NCBI RefSeq assembly: GCF_019799945.1
Contig: NZ_JABGCH010000004.1
Span: 124,001-188,000 of the forward strand
From: Modestobacter marinus
GTDB taxonomy: Bacteria; Actinomycetota; Actinomycetes; Mycobacteriales; Geodermatophilaceae
DNA length: 64,000 nt
Reading direction: 5' to 3'
Positions within the stretch are counted from its first letter, which is position 1; each line of letters opens with the position of its first letter. Below are positions 10,306 through 18,211 of this stretch, one piece after another. A program made the position numbers and the translations under genes. Under the pieces are notes generated by a model that was not told where the DNA came from, did not search any database, and saw nothing but the letters and a program-made list of their open reading frames with translations.

Positions 10306-10401
10306 CGTCGTTCCCCTCTCGTCGGGGTGGGGCGGGACCACGGGGCGCGAGGGGATCCTCGGCGGCGTGGCAGTGTCCGCGGTGGAAGTGGGTCATCGTC
10401 G

Positions 10402-10421
10402 AGCGCTTTAAAGCGCTTTAA
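10402..10421. promoter_or_regulatory. overlapping LacI-type operator palindromes
   Basis: The stretch reads as two perfect overlapping palindromes: AGCGCTTTAAAGCGCT (10402-10417) and TTAAAGCGCTTTAA (10408-10421). LacI-family repressors commonly bind such sites with a central CG, and this one is AT-richer than its surroundings. It sits between the Gfo/Idh gene (start 10305, minus) and the LacI gene (start 10472, plus). Autoregulation and control of the dehydrogenase/isomerase operon are inferred. Confidence 0.8.
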
Positions 10422-10471
10422 GACGTGGCACAGATGGGACCAGCCAGACCGGCCGGTGTCAAGGGGGTGGA

Positions 10472-11497
10472 GTGGTGGACGTCGACGGACCCGACCCGGT
10501 GCGCCGGCCACGGCTGCAGGACGTCGCGGCCGAGGCCGGGGTCTCGACGGCGTCGGCGTCGCTCGTGCTGCGCGGGGCCCCGGGGCCCGGCAGTGCCACC
10601 CGCGAGCGCGTGCTCGACGCCGCCGCCCGTCTGGGGTACCGGCCCGACCGGGCCGCCAGCCTGCTCGCCCGCCGGCGCAGCCGGCTGATCGGCGTGGTGA
10701 TGGACGTCCGCAGCACCTTCCATGCCCAACTCGTCGAGGACGTCCACGAGGCCGCGGACGAGCACGGGTACGACCTGGTGCTCAGCACGGTCACCCGCAC
10801 GCGGGACGAGGAGCGGGCGGTCGAGACGCTGCTCGACTCACGCTGCGAGGCGCTGGTGCTCCTGGGCCCGGAGCTGCCGGCCGAGCGGCTCGACGCGCTG
10901 GACCGGCAGCTGCCGGTGGTGGTGGTCGGCCGCCCGGTCCCGTCGGCCGGGGTCGACGTCGTCCGGGTCGCCGACGACGAGGGCGTGGCGCAGGCCGTCG
11001 AGCACCTGGCGGGCCTCGGGCACCGGCGCATCACCTACGTCGACGGCGGCCGGGGGGTCATCGCGGCCGGCCGGCGCGGCGGCTACGAGCGGGCGATGCG
11101 CCGGCTCGGGCTGGCGCAGCAGCTGCAGGTGCTGCCCGGTGACGCCGGCGAGGAGTCCGGAGCGCGCGCCGCGCGGGCGCTGCTGGCCGCCGGCGACCTC
11201 CCGACCGCCGTCGTCACCTACAACGACCACTCCGCGGTCGGGCTGCTCGACGTCCTGCTGCGCAGCGGCGTCGACGTGCCGGGCGCGGTCTCCGTGGTCG
11301 GCTTCGACGACAGCCCACTCGCCCGGCTGGCGCACATCGACCTGACCACGGTCAGCCAGGAGTCCGACGAGCTGACCCGGCTCGCGGTCCAGGCCGTCGT
11401 GGAACGGCTCGACGGCGGCCGCTCCGAGCGGCGCGAGGTCGTCGTCCCCCCGCGCCTGGTGGTGCGCGGCACCACGGGACCTCCGGCCGGGGGCTGA
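10472..11497 (+). CDS. LacI-family transcriptional regulator (intact)
   Basis: A 341-residue repressor. The HTH spans residues 14-33 (RLQDVAAEAGVSTASASLVL), the hinge helix is ~58-68 (PDRAASLLARRR), and the effector domain ends with VSVVGFDDSPLARL and VVPPRLVVRGTT. It begins at GTG 10472 behind AAGGGGGTGG. It is divergent from the Gfo/Idh-isomerase operon with a palindromic operator between them. It is closely related to the broken LacI gene immediately downstream on the other strand, which suggests an inverted local duplication or an old paralogue pair. Confidence 0.93.
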   Translation: MVDVDGPDPVRRPRLQDVAAEAGVSTASASLVLRGAPGPGSATRERVLDAAARLGYRPDRAASLLARRRSRLIGVVMDVRSTFHAQLVEDVHEAADEHGYDLVLSTVTRTRDEERAVETLLDSRCEALVLLGPELPAERLDALDRQLPVVVVGRPVPSAGVDVVRVADDEGVAQAVEHLAGLGHRRITYVDGGRGVIAAGRRGGYERAMRRLGLAQQLQVLPGDAGEESGARAARALLAAGDLPTAVVTYNDHSAVGLLDVLLRSGVDVPGAVSVVGFDDSPLARLAHIDLTTVSQESDELTRLAVQAVVERLDGGRSERREVVVPPRLVVRGTTGPPAGG

Positions 11498-11500
11498 CGC

Positions 11501-12491
11501 TCAGCGCGGCGGGGCGGTGCTGCTCCGGACGACCAGCCGCGGCGGGACGACCAGGTCGCGCCGGGCGACCGGCACGCCGTCCAGTCGCTCCACCGCCTGG
11601 GTGACCGCCAGCGTGGTCAGCTGCTCGACGTCCTGGGCCACCGAGGTGAGGTCGAGCGAGGTGAGGCGCGCGATGCGGCTGTCGTCGAAGCCGACGACGC
11701 TCACGTCCCCGGGCACGGCCCGGCCGGCGCGGCGCAGCACGTCGACCACGCCCAGGGCACAGCGGTCGTTGAACACCGTGACGGCGCGGCAGCGGCCCGG
11801 CCAGCAGCGTCCGCGCCGCGGCGGCGCCGTCGTCCTCGGCGAGCCCGCCCGGCACGACCCGCGCGGGGAGGCCGGCGCGGTGCAGCGCCTCCCGGTACCC
11901 CCGGCGCCGCTCCGCGGCACCCGGCACCCGGCGCCCGGCCGCCGTCGACGTGCACGACGTCGCGGTGACCGAGGCCCAGCAGGTGCTCCACCGCCAGGTG
12001 CATGCCCTCGTCGTCGGCGGTCCGGACGACGTCCACGGCGGTGGACCGGACCGGACGGGCGACGACGACGGCCAGCTCGGTCAGCTCGGCGGTGGGAGAC
12101 TGGGGGCCGAGAAGGACGAGCGCCTCGCAGCGATCCTGGAGGAGCCCGGCCCAGCCCGGCGCTCGTCCCGGCCCGGCGTGACGGCGCTCAGCGCGAGCTC
12201 GTAGCCCACGCGCTCGGCCGCGGCGTACAGCCCGCTCACGAGATCGCCGTGGAAGGCGTGCTGCACGCCGAACACAACGCCCAGCAGCCGGCTGCGGGAG
12301 CTGCGCAGCAGGCGGGCGCGGCTGTCGGGCCGGTCGCCGATCTCGGCGGCGACCTGCCGCACCCGCTCCCGCGTCGCCGCGCTGGCCCCGGGCACATCGC
12401 GCAGCACGATCGAGACCAGCGCGGTGGAGACCCCCGCCCGGGCCGCGACGTCGGCCAGCGTCGGCCGCCGGTCGGGACCCGTCCTCGTCAT
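11501..12491 (-). pseudogene. LacI-family regulator broken by three frame lesions
   Basis: Homology to the neighbouring intact LacI protein runs end to end but in changing frames. The HTH part (TLADVAARAGVSTALVSIVL) to RDER is in the frame of the ATG at 12491. LLQDRCEALV to VHVDGGR is shifted by a net one-base loss near 12145-12161. RRRGYREALHRAG is shifted again at a tandem 7-bp duplication (11918-11924 and 11925-11931); removing one copy restores the frame. FNDRCALGVV to the stop at 11501 is shifted a third time by an apparent two-base loss near 11787. The duplication argues for real decay. No functional repressor is expected. Confidence 0.82.
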
Positions 12492-12514
12492 GGGCCGAGC
12501 CTAATGCCGAGCGA

Positions 12515-12528
12515 CTAGAACGTTCTAG
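12515..12528. promoter_or_regulatory. operator 1, palindrome CTAGAACGTTCTAG
   Basis: A perfect 14-bp palindrome in the gap between the broken LacI gene (start 12491) and the Gfo/Idh operon (start 12605). The same core recurs at 12579-12590 with centres 63 bp apart, close to six helical turns, as expected for a looping repressor. It differs from the operator of the intact LacI gene at 10402-10421. Confidence 0.8.
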
Positions 12529-12578
12529 GGGTTCGGCCCTTGACGGCAACCCAGGCGAGGGACACCCTGACATCCACC

Positions 12579-12590
12579 TAGAACGTTCTA
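12579..12590. promoter_or_regulatory. operator 2, palindrome TAGAACGTTCTA
   Basis: The second copy of the palindrome, 12 bp perfect with a flanking C at 12578 shared with operator 1. It lies 14 bases before the ATG at 12605 and directly abuts the ribosome site GAGGAG, so bound repressor would block transcription or early elongation of the Gfo/Idh-isomerase operon. Confidence 0.8.
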
Positions 12591-12604
12591 ATCGAGGAGT
12601 CGGG

Positions 12605-13627
12605 ATGACGCAGGTGACGCAGGTGGGGGTGGCCCTGGTCGGGTCGGGGCGGATGGGTGCCTTCCACGGGGAGACGCTGGCCCGGCGACTGCCGCAGGCC
12701 CGGCTGGCGGCAGTGGCCGACCCGGCGCCGGGGGCCGCGGAGCGGTTGGCCGGTGCGCTGGGCGCCGACCGCGCGTACACGGACGTGGCGCAGGTCTGGG
12801 CGGACCCGTCGGTCGACGCGGTCCTCATCGCCGCTCCGGCCCGCTTGCACGCCGACCTGGTAGTCGCCGCCGCGGCCGCCGGCAAGGGCGTGTTCTGCGA
12901 GAAGCCGATGGCGGTCACCCTGGCCGACGCCGACCGGGCGATCGACGCCGCGCGGGCCGCCGGGGTCGTCCTGCAGGTCGGGTTCAACCGCCGCTTCGCC
13001 GCGGACTGGCGGGCCGCCCGCGCGTTGCTGGACGCCGGCACGGTGGGCACACCCCGCCTGCTCCGCTCGCTGACCCGGGACCCCGGCGGCTTCGACCCGT
13101 CCCGCGTCCTGCCGGACACGATCTTCCTCGAGACGCTGATCCATGACTTCGACACCCTGCGCTTCCTCAACCCCGGCGCCGAGCCGGTCGAGGTCTTCGC
13201 CGTCGCCGACGCGCTGGTCGAGCCGGAGTGGCGGGACCGCGGGCTGCTGGACACCGCGGTGGTCACGGTGCGGTTCGACAACGGCGCGACGGCGGTCGCC
13301 GAGGCGTGCTTCGAGGCCGCCTACGGCTACGACGTCCGCGGCGAGGTGCTGGGCTCCGGCGGCATGGTGACCATGGGCGACGGCCGCCGCAGCGGGCTGG
13401 CATTCTCCGGCGCGGCCGGGCGGCTGGTCGAGACCGTCCGTGGCGACCAGGAGCTCTTCCGCGACGCGTACACCGCCGAGCTGGCCGCGTTCGTCGACGC
13501 CGTCCGCACCGGGGGACCGGCGCCGGTCACCGGCGAGGACGCCCGCGCAGCCCTGGCGATCGCGCTGGCCGCGGCCGAGTCGGTCCGGTCCGGGCGCCCG
13601 GTCCGCATCGACGAGGTGCAGAAGTGA
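12605..13627 (+). CDS. Gfo/Idh/MocA family oxidoreductase, inositol 2-dehydrogenase-like
   Basis: A 340-residue NAD-dependent dehydrogenase. Rossmann motif GSGRMGAFHG lies near residues 14-23, the EKP motif is FCEKPMAVTL, FNRRF is present, and the catalytic region is ETLIHDFDTLRFL with the His/Asp pair seen in myo-inositol dehydrogenases. ATG 12605 follows GAGGAG. The stop overlaps the GTG of the next gene (GTGA), so a dehydrogenase-isomerase pair is cotranslated. Whether the substrate is inositol or another polyol is open; a separate iolG lies at 38469. Confidence 0.92.
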   Translation: MTQVTQVGVALVGSGRMGAFHGETLARRLPQARLAAVADPAPGAAERLAGALGADRAYTDVAQVWADPSVDAVLIAAPARLHADLVVAAAAAGKGVFCEKPMAVTLADADRAIDAARAAGVVLQVGFNRRFAADWRAARALLDAGTVGTPRLLRSLTRDPGGFDPSRVLPDTIFLETLIHDFDTLRFLNPGAEPVEVFAVADALVEPEWRDRGLLDTAVVTVRFDNGATAVAEACFEAAYGYDVRGEVLGSGGMVTMGDGRRSGLAFSGAAGRLVETVRGDQELFRDAYTAELAAFVDAVRTGGPAPVTGEDARAALAIALAAAESVRSGRPVRIDEVQK

Positions 13628-14406
13628 CGTACCGGCTCGCGGCGTCGGCGGAGATGCTGTTCCTCGACCTGCCGTTCGTCGAGCGGGTCGAGCGGATCGC
13701 GGCAGCCGGCTTCGAGGTCGAGATCTGGGACTGGACGGCCAAGGACGTCGACACCCTGGCCGCCACCGGCGCGACCTTCTCCTCGATGACCGGCTACGTC
13801 ACCGGCACCCTCGCCGACCCCGACGGCGCCGAGCAGCTGCTGCGCACGGCCGCGGAGTCGCTGGCGGTCGCCGCGCGGCTGGACTGCCCGCGGCTCAACG
13901 TGCACGGGACGGGGCTGGATGCCCGCGGGCTGCCCGTGGTCCCGTGCGACGTCGTGACCCCGGCGATGTGGCTGACCGCCGCGCGCACCCTGGAGCGACT
14001 GGCTGCACTGGGGGAGCGAGCCGGGCGGGTCTTCACCCTGGAGAACCTCAACACCGCGGTCGACCACCCCGGCACGCCGTTCGCCCGGGCCGCCGACACG
14101 ATCGCGCTGGTGGAGGCGGTGGGCAGCCCGCACCTGCGGCTCAACCTCGACCTCTACCACGCGCAGATCGGTGAGGGGAACCTCATCGGTCTCGTGGAGC
14201 GGGCGTTGCCGCTGGTCGGGGAGATCCAGATCGCCGACGTCCCCGGCCGGTGCGAGCCGGGGACCGGCGAGATCCACCACCCGGCGATCGCCGCCGCGCT
14301 GACCCGGCTGGGTTACGACGGCGTGGTCGCCCTGGAGGGCTGGGCGTCGGGCGACCCGGCGCGGGCGCTGGAGAGCTTCCGCACCGCGTTCACCCCGGCT
14401 CCCTGA
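13624..14406 (+). CDS. hydroxypyruvate isomerase-like TIM-barrel protein
   Basis: A 260-residue xylose-isomerase-like barrel. The motifs FTLENLN, LNLDLYHAQIGEGNL and IQIADVPGRCEPGTGEI match the Hyi family, where two glutamates, an aspartate and a histidine bind the metal. Hyi interconverts hydroxypyruvate and tartronate semialdehyde, but relatives work on other keto-sugars (for example 2-oxo-tetronate isomerase OtnI). The GTG at 13624 overlaps the preceding stop. Cotranslation with a Gfo/Idh enzyme suggests isomerisation of its keto product. Confidence 0.88.
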   Translation: MTYRLAASAEMLFLDLPFVERVERIAAAGFEVEIWDWTAKDVDTLAATGATFSSMTGYVTGTLADPDGAEQLLRTAAESLAVAARLDCPRLNVHGTGLDARGLPVVPCDVVTPAMWLTAARTLERLAALGERAGRVFTLENLNTAVDHPGTPFARAADTIALVEAVGSPHLRLNLDLYHAQIGEGNLIGLVERALPLVGEIQIADVPGRCEPGTGEIHHPAIAAALTRLGYDGVVALEGWASGDPARALESFRTAFTPAP

Positions 14407-14426
14407 CCCTCGCGCGGGGTCGGCGG

Positions 14427-15308
14427 TCAGGCGCTCTCGGCGGTGCTGCTGTCCAGCTCCTCGCACACCGCCTCGCAGGCCGCCGCCACGGCCGCACCGA
14501 AGCGGGCGGGCGAGTGCAGGAAGACGTCGTGACCACCCTCGAGCCGCACCACCGTCGCGTCCGGCAGTGCGCGGGCCAGCTTCCACTGCCGCCGGGGTGG
14601 CACCACCCGATCGTGCCCGGTGATCACCACGGCGGTCGGTACGTCGACCGAACCGATCCACGTGTGGGAGCTGAACGCGGTTACCGCCTGGATGGCCGAC
14701 AGTGCGTTCACGAGCGAGGTGCGCCGCATCTCGGCCAGTGCCCACCGGCGCTGCTCCGGGGCGCACTCGTGGTCGAGCAGGGCGGCGCCGACGAGGTCGG
14801 CGCCCATGACCCCGGTCAGCGGCATCCACCTCGCCGCCGTCACCAGCCCGGGCAGCAGGAGCGACGCGGACTGCTCCCACGGTCCGCCGGAGACGTTCCG
14901 CGCGCTGGAGCAGAGGACGAGCCCCGCGACCAGGTGCGGATGGCGGCGCCACATCAGCTGGGCGATGAGGCCGCCCATCGAGTACCCCACCGGGATCAAC
15001 TGCTCGATGCCGAGCTGCTCCGCGATGGCGGCCATGTCGTCCGCGCAGTCCTCGAGCCGGAAGTCCCTGCCCGGGAGCCCGGCGCCGTGTCCCCGCTGGT
15101 CCACCAGGAGGACGCGGTAGTCGCGGCCCAGGGTCTGCACGATCCGCCCCCAGTTCAGGGCCGACGTCAGCGTGACGCCGTGGACCAGGAGCAGGGTCGG
15201 TGCGCCGGCCGGCCCCGGGGCCTCCCACACCGCCGTCCGTCCTCGTCCGGGCAGATCGAGGATGCGCAGCGCTGCACCGGGCAGCGCCGTCGGGGCCGTG
15301 CGGACCAC
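14427..15308 (-). CDS. alpha/beta hydrolase next to PHA genes
   Basis: A 293-residue serine hydrolase. Nucleophile elbow is GYSMGG with Ser110, oxyanion-side motif is LVHGVTLTS (41-49), a late Asp lies in VVITGHDRVVPP and the catalytic His in LEGGHDVFLHSP. The GTG at 15308 is chosen because GGGAGG lies six bases before it; the frame stays open 15 codons further upstream. It precedes a cluster of PHA genes on the opposite strand. A role in releasing hydroxyacyl monomers or oligomers is possible, but many esterases look the same. Confidence 0.82.
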   Translation of the reverse strand: MVRTAPTALPGAALRILDLPGRGRTAVWEAPGPAGAPTLLLVHGVTLTSALNWGRIVQTLGRDYRVLLVDQRGHGAGLPGRDFRLEDCADDMAAIAEQLGIEQLIPVGYSMGGLIAQLMWRRHPHLVAGLVLCSSARNVSGGPWEQSASLLLPGLVTAARWMPLTGVMGADLVGAALLDHECAPEQRRWALAEMRRTSLVNALSAIQAVTAFSSHTWIGSVDVPTAVVITGHDRVVPPRRQWKLARALPDATVVRLEGGHDVFLHSPARFGAAVAAACEAVCEELDSSTAESA

Positions 15309-15441
15309 AGTGACCTCCCAAACGGTGGCCCAGGCAGTGGTGGCGGGGCCCACTGTCTACGTACCGGACGGCGCGCCCGCCAAACACCCGCCGCGCCGTT
15401 CCACCCGGAGAGAGTCGCCGGACGAGCGGGACGGCGCGAGG

Positions 15442-16146
15442 TCAGCCCGGGTTCTCGGCGGTCGGTGCCGCCGCCGTTTCCGGTGCCGCCGCCGGTGGAG
15501 GTGCGGACTCCGTCGGGGCCGGGGGAGCGGACGCTGCCGCCTTCCTCGGCGTCCGCTTCCGCGGTGCGGACCCCGGCGTCCTCGGGGGCGGCGTCCGTCT
15601 CTGCGCGGTCGCCTTCTTCTGCGCGGTCGCCTTCTGCGCGGTCGTCTTCTTCTGCGCGGTCGTCTTCTCCTGGGCCGTCGTCTTCTCCCGGGCGGTCGTC
15701 TTCTCCCGGGCCGTCGGCTTCTCCTGCGGTCGCACCTCCTCCGTCGGCGCCTCGATCGCCTTCGGCGCAGCCGGTTCCTCCGCGCCGGTGGTCGCCGCGG
15801 GTCCGGTCGGCGTCGGGCGACTGCTCCGCCGCCCGCTCACGCCGGCGTCGGACCGCACGGTCGGGGCGGGTGCGGCGCCCGGCGCGGGCCGGTCTCTCGT
15901 CGAGGTGGACGCCCGGGCGCCCAGGGACATCAGTGCCCTCGCGAACTCCTGCTGGTCGGCCAGCATCTGGGCGGCGAAGGCGAACGCCGCGTCGAGCGCG
16001 GGTCGCATGTCCGCGGACATGCGGTCCGGGCGGCCGGCGGCGTCCACCATCGAGCGGGTGGCCTCTTCCCAGGCCTGCACGGCGGTCTGGAACAGCTGGT
16101 GCCCCCGGCGGGTGAGGTCGGTGAACGGATCTGTCGCGTCGTCCAT
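15442..16146 (-). CDS. phasin-like protein with histone-H1-like Lys/Ala repeat tail
   Basis: A 234-residue two-part protein. Residues 1-78 are an amphipathic helical phasin-like region (DPFTDLTRRGHQLFQTAVQ... ADQQEFARALMSLG) expected to coat PHA granules. Residues 80-140 are Pro/Ala-rich. Residues 143-183 hold about seven hexad repeats of the KTTAQK type, encoded by 18-bp direct repeats (15598-15720), followed by a basic PRKRTPRKAA segment. This layout mirrors PhaF of pseudomonads, whose H1-like tail binds DNA and spreads granules over the nucleoid. The function is inferred from architecture and neighbourhood. ATG 16146 follows GAAGGA. Confidence 0.75.
   Translation of the reverse strand: MDDATDPFTDLTRRGHQLFQTAVQAWEEATRSMVDAAGRPDRMSADMRPALDAAFAFAAQMLADQQEFARALMSLGARASTSTRDRPAPGAAPAPTVRSDAGVSGRRSSRPTPTGPAATTGAEEPAAPKAIEAPTEEVRPQEKPTAREKTTAREKTTAQEKTTAQKKTTAQKATAQKKATAQRRTPPPRTPGSAPRKRTPRKAAASAPPAPTESAPPPAAAPETAAAPTAENPG
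15598..15720 (-). repeat. 18-bp tandem repeats encoding Lys/Ala/Thr hexads
   Basis: About seven degenerate 18-bp units inside the phasin-like gene, each coding K-T-T-A-(R/Q)-(E/K) or a variant. The gradient from Arg/Glu-containing to Lys/Gln-containing units suggests stepwise expansion. Confidence 0.75.
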
Positions 16147-16375
16147 GGATCGTCCTTCGGGTCCGGCCCGGCGCGCGACGCGCGCCTCCGACGGCTCAGT
16201 CTCCGTCCCTGCAGCGCGTCTGCCGGGTTCTTTCCACCGGGTGGGAAGCTCCACCGGAGGAGCCGCCGGACCGGCTCGCGACCGGTCTTCGTCCCGCGCG
16301 GCCCGGACCGTGCACCCGGCGCCCGGACGCGGGATCATGGAGTCCCTGCCGAACCGTCCCCGTCGGGAGGCCGCC

Positions 16376-17008
16376 ATGGCCGGAGCCGACCAGCCCGGCA
16401 CCCCACCCATCGCCGCGTACGGGCGGGACGCCCTCCGCTACGACGAGCGAACCTCGGGCTTCGAGGCCTACCGCCGCCGGGTGATCGACCTCCTCCCGCT
16501 GCGCGAGGGTGACGTGGTGATCGACGTCGGCTGTGGCACGGGCCTGTGCTTCGAGCAGTTGGTCGGCCGGGTCGGCCGGACCGGGACGGTGGTCGGCGTG
16601 GACCCGGCGGCCGAGATGCTGGCCCTGGCCGGTGCGCGGGTGGCGGACCGGGGATGGTCCAACGTCGTGCTCGTCGGCTCCCCGACGGAGAGCGCGGAGC
16701 TGCCGACCGCGGACCACGCCCTCTTCTGCGCCGTGCACGACGTCCTGCAGTCCGCCGCGGCGCTCGACCACGTGCTCGCGCACCTGCGCGACGGCGGGGG
16801 TGTGGCCGCGACCGGTGGGAAGTGGGCCCCGCCGTGGGCGGTGGCGGTCAACGCGGTCGTGCTCGGGGTGCACGCCCCGTTCGTGCGGGACTTCACCGGT
16901 TTCGAGCGGCCGTGGGCTCTGCTGGCCCAGCGGGTCCCGGATCTGCAGGTACGAGAGGTCGCGCTGGGTGGCGGTTACCTGGCGTGGGGGCGGATGGACA
17001 GGGGCTGA
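16376..17008 (+). CDS. class I SAM-dependent methyltransferase
   Basis: A 210-residue methyltransferase of the UbiE/type-11 kind. SAM motif I is VVIDVGCGTGLCFE (47-60), the motif II acidic residue is in VVGVDPAAEM, and motif III is HALFCAVHDVLQS. The ATG at 16376 has GGGAGG six bases upstream; an ATG at 16337 is possible but has a poorer site. It lies at the head of the plus-strand PHA genes, divergent from the H1-tailed phasin. The acceptor is unknown, and its presence in the island may be incidental. Confidence 0.85.
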   Translation: MAGADQPGTPPIAAYGRDALRYDERTSGFEAYRRRVIDLLPLREGDVVIDVGCGTGLCFEQLVGRVGRTGTVVGVDPAAEMLALAGARVADRGWSNVVLVGSPTESAELPTADHALFCAVHDVLQSAAALDHVLAHLRDGGGVAATGGKWAPPWAVAVNAVVLGVHAPFVRDFTGFERPWALLAQRVPDLQVREVALGGGYLAWGRMDRG

Positions 17009-17153
17009 CCACGGGGCAGCCGGACCGCCCCGGTTCCTCCACTCAGCAGGAATCCGCGGCGGCGGCTTCCCCACCGCGGCCGCCGGTGCTTCACTCGCCG
17101 GGGCACCACCGGGGGACAGCGCCGAGGCCCGACCGACGAGAGCTGGAGGCGAC

Positions 17154-17546
17154 GTGAGCGAACAGGGAGCCACCGGACCGAGGAACCCCGCCGACCTCGC
17201 CGCTCAGATGCGAGCGGCGGCCGAGCGGATGATGGCGGGCTGGACAGCAGCTGCCGGCGGCTCCGTGCCGGGTCAGCCGCCGGCAACCCCGCCGGGTCCG
17301 GGCTTCGTCATGCCGACGATGCCGGCCACCATGACGGGGCGCCAGATGGAGGCTGTCCTGGACGACCTGTCCGCCCGGCGCGCCCAGGTGCAGGCCCTCG
17401 TCGCCCAGCTCCAGGCCTTCGACGAGCAGCTTGCGACGCTGGAGACCAACCTCCGGCCGTTCCTGGCGTGGACGCGCAAGTGGGCCGGTGTGGAGAGCGC
17501 CATGGCCGACTTCTGGCGGCCCCTGACCGGAGGCTCCGAGAAGTAG
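17154..17546 (+). CDS. small coiled-coil protein of the PHA cluster (PhaE/PhaR-like?)
   Basis: A 130-residue protein. Residues 1-30 form an Ala-rich helix, 35-60 are Pro/Met-rich (QPPATPPGPGFVMPTMP), 61-100 form a heptad-rich coiled coil (GRQMEAVLDDLSARRAQVQ, LVAQLQAFDEQLATLE) and the end has conserved-looking aromatics (FLAWTRKWAGVESAMADFW). The order helix, linker, coiled coil, tryptophans resembles small PHA synthase partner subunits, but I cannot assign it to PhaE or PhaR. The GTG at 17154 follows GGAGG. It is followed by another small phasin-like gene and then phaC on the same strand. Confidence 0.65.
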   Translation: MSEQGATGPRNPADLAAQMRAAAERMMAGWTAAAGGSVPGQPPATPPGPGFVMPTMPATMTGRQMEAVLDDLSARRAQVQALVAQLQAFDEQLATLETNLRPFLAWTRKWAGVESAMADFWRPLTGGSEK

Positions 17547-17778
17547 GGTCGGGCGCGGTCCGTGCCGGTCGGTGTGCCGGCGGGAGGGGCGCGCCCTTCT
17601 CACTGGCCGGAACGTCCTCCGGACGACGCGAGCGTGGTCGCCGTCCTGTGCGAATCTCCGTCCGGAAGGCTGACGAGGAGCGGGCAGGCCGTCGCCCAGG
17701 TGGGCGACCCGGTCCGACCGCGACCGACCCTCCGCGACCCGCGGGGGGTGGGAACAGGCGAGGAGAGGAGTCACCCTG

Positions 17779-18060
17779 ATGACCACGAGCGACCCGACCG
17801 GTGGCGGCGTCGACCTGGAGGCGGCGACCCAGCGCGTCCGTGACCTGAGCGAGCAGGTGGTCGCCCAGGCCAAGAAGAACGGCCTGACCTTCCTCGAGGG
17901 CTACGAGCGTGTCCTGAAGAACATGCTCGACCTCGAGGAGCAGGCCGCCAAGGGCACCGGACAGGACTGGGCGACGACGCTGGCCACGACGCACGCGAAC
18001 TTCGTCCGGGAGACCTCCGAGGTGTTCCTGGGCGTGATGAAGGACCAGTTGAAGCGCTGA
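17779..18060 (+). CDS. small phasin-like protein upstream of phaC
   Basis: A 93-residue, almost fully helical, amphipathic protein with no signal or membrane segment (VRDLSEQVVAQAKKNG, EGYERVLKNMLDLEEQAA, HANFVRETSEVFLGVMKDQL). The pattern matches short actinobacterial phasins that coat PHA granules and control their number and size. ATG 17779 follows a GGAG-rich stretch. It lies 150 bases before phaC with a strong hairpin between, which would let this abundant surface protein be made in excess over the synthase. Confidence 0.7.
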   Translation: MTTSDPTGGGVDLEAATQRVRDLSEQVVAQAKKNGLTFLEGYERVLKNMLDLEEQAAKGTGQDWATTLATTHANFVRETSEVFLGVMKDQLKR

Positions 18061-18068
18061 CGCCGGAC

Positions 18069-18114
18069 GGCCGGCCGCCCCGCCACGACTTCCCGTGGCG
18101 GGGCGTGGCCGGCC
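18069..18114 (+). terminator. hairpin between phasin-like gene and phaC
   Basis: An inner 11-bp stem (18077-18087 with 18094-18104, loop ACTTCC) is extended by an outer 8-bp stem (18069-18076 with 18107-18114) across a two-base bulge. It lies 8 bases after the phasin-like stop. There is no T-run, as is common for actinobacterial hairpin terminators. Confidence 0.7.
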
Positions 18115-18211
18115 GGCGACCTGCGGTGCCGGTCCGGTGCGCGACCGGGGAACTACTTCCGACGAGTGGGAGGCGGGCCCATCAGGTGGACAGCAGGTAC
18201 AGCATGGGCGC

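Noticed and set aside
12515-12590. GAACGTTC palindromes read as LexA/SOS boxes
   Set aside because: Actinobacterial SOS boxes have GAAC and GTTC separated by 3-4 bases; here they abut, and the two copies flank a sugar operon next to a LacI gene.
17154-18060. Class III or IV PHA synthase subunits (PhaE/PhaR) as a firm call for the small genes before phaC
   Set aside because: PhaC here is 575 residues with a full N-terminal domain, as in class I/II synthases that need no partner; the small proteins are kept as coiled-coil and phasin-like.
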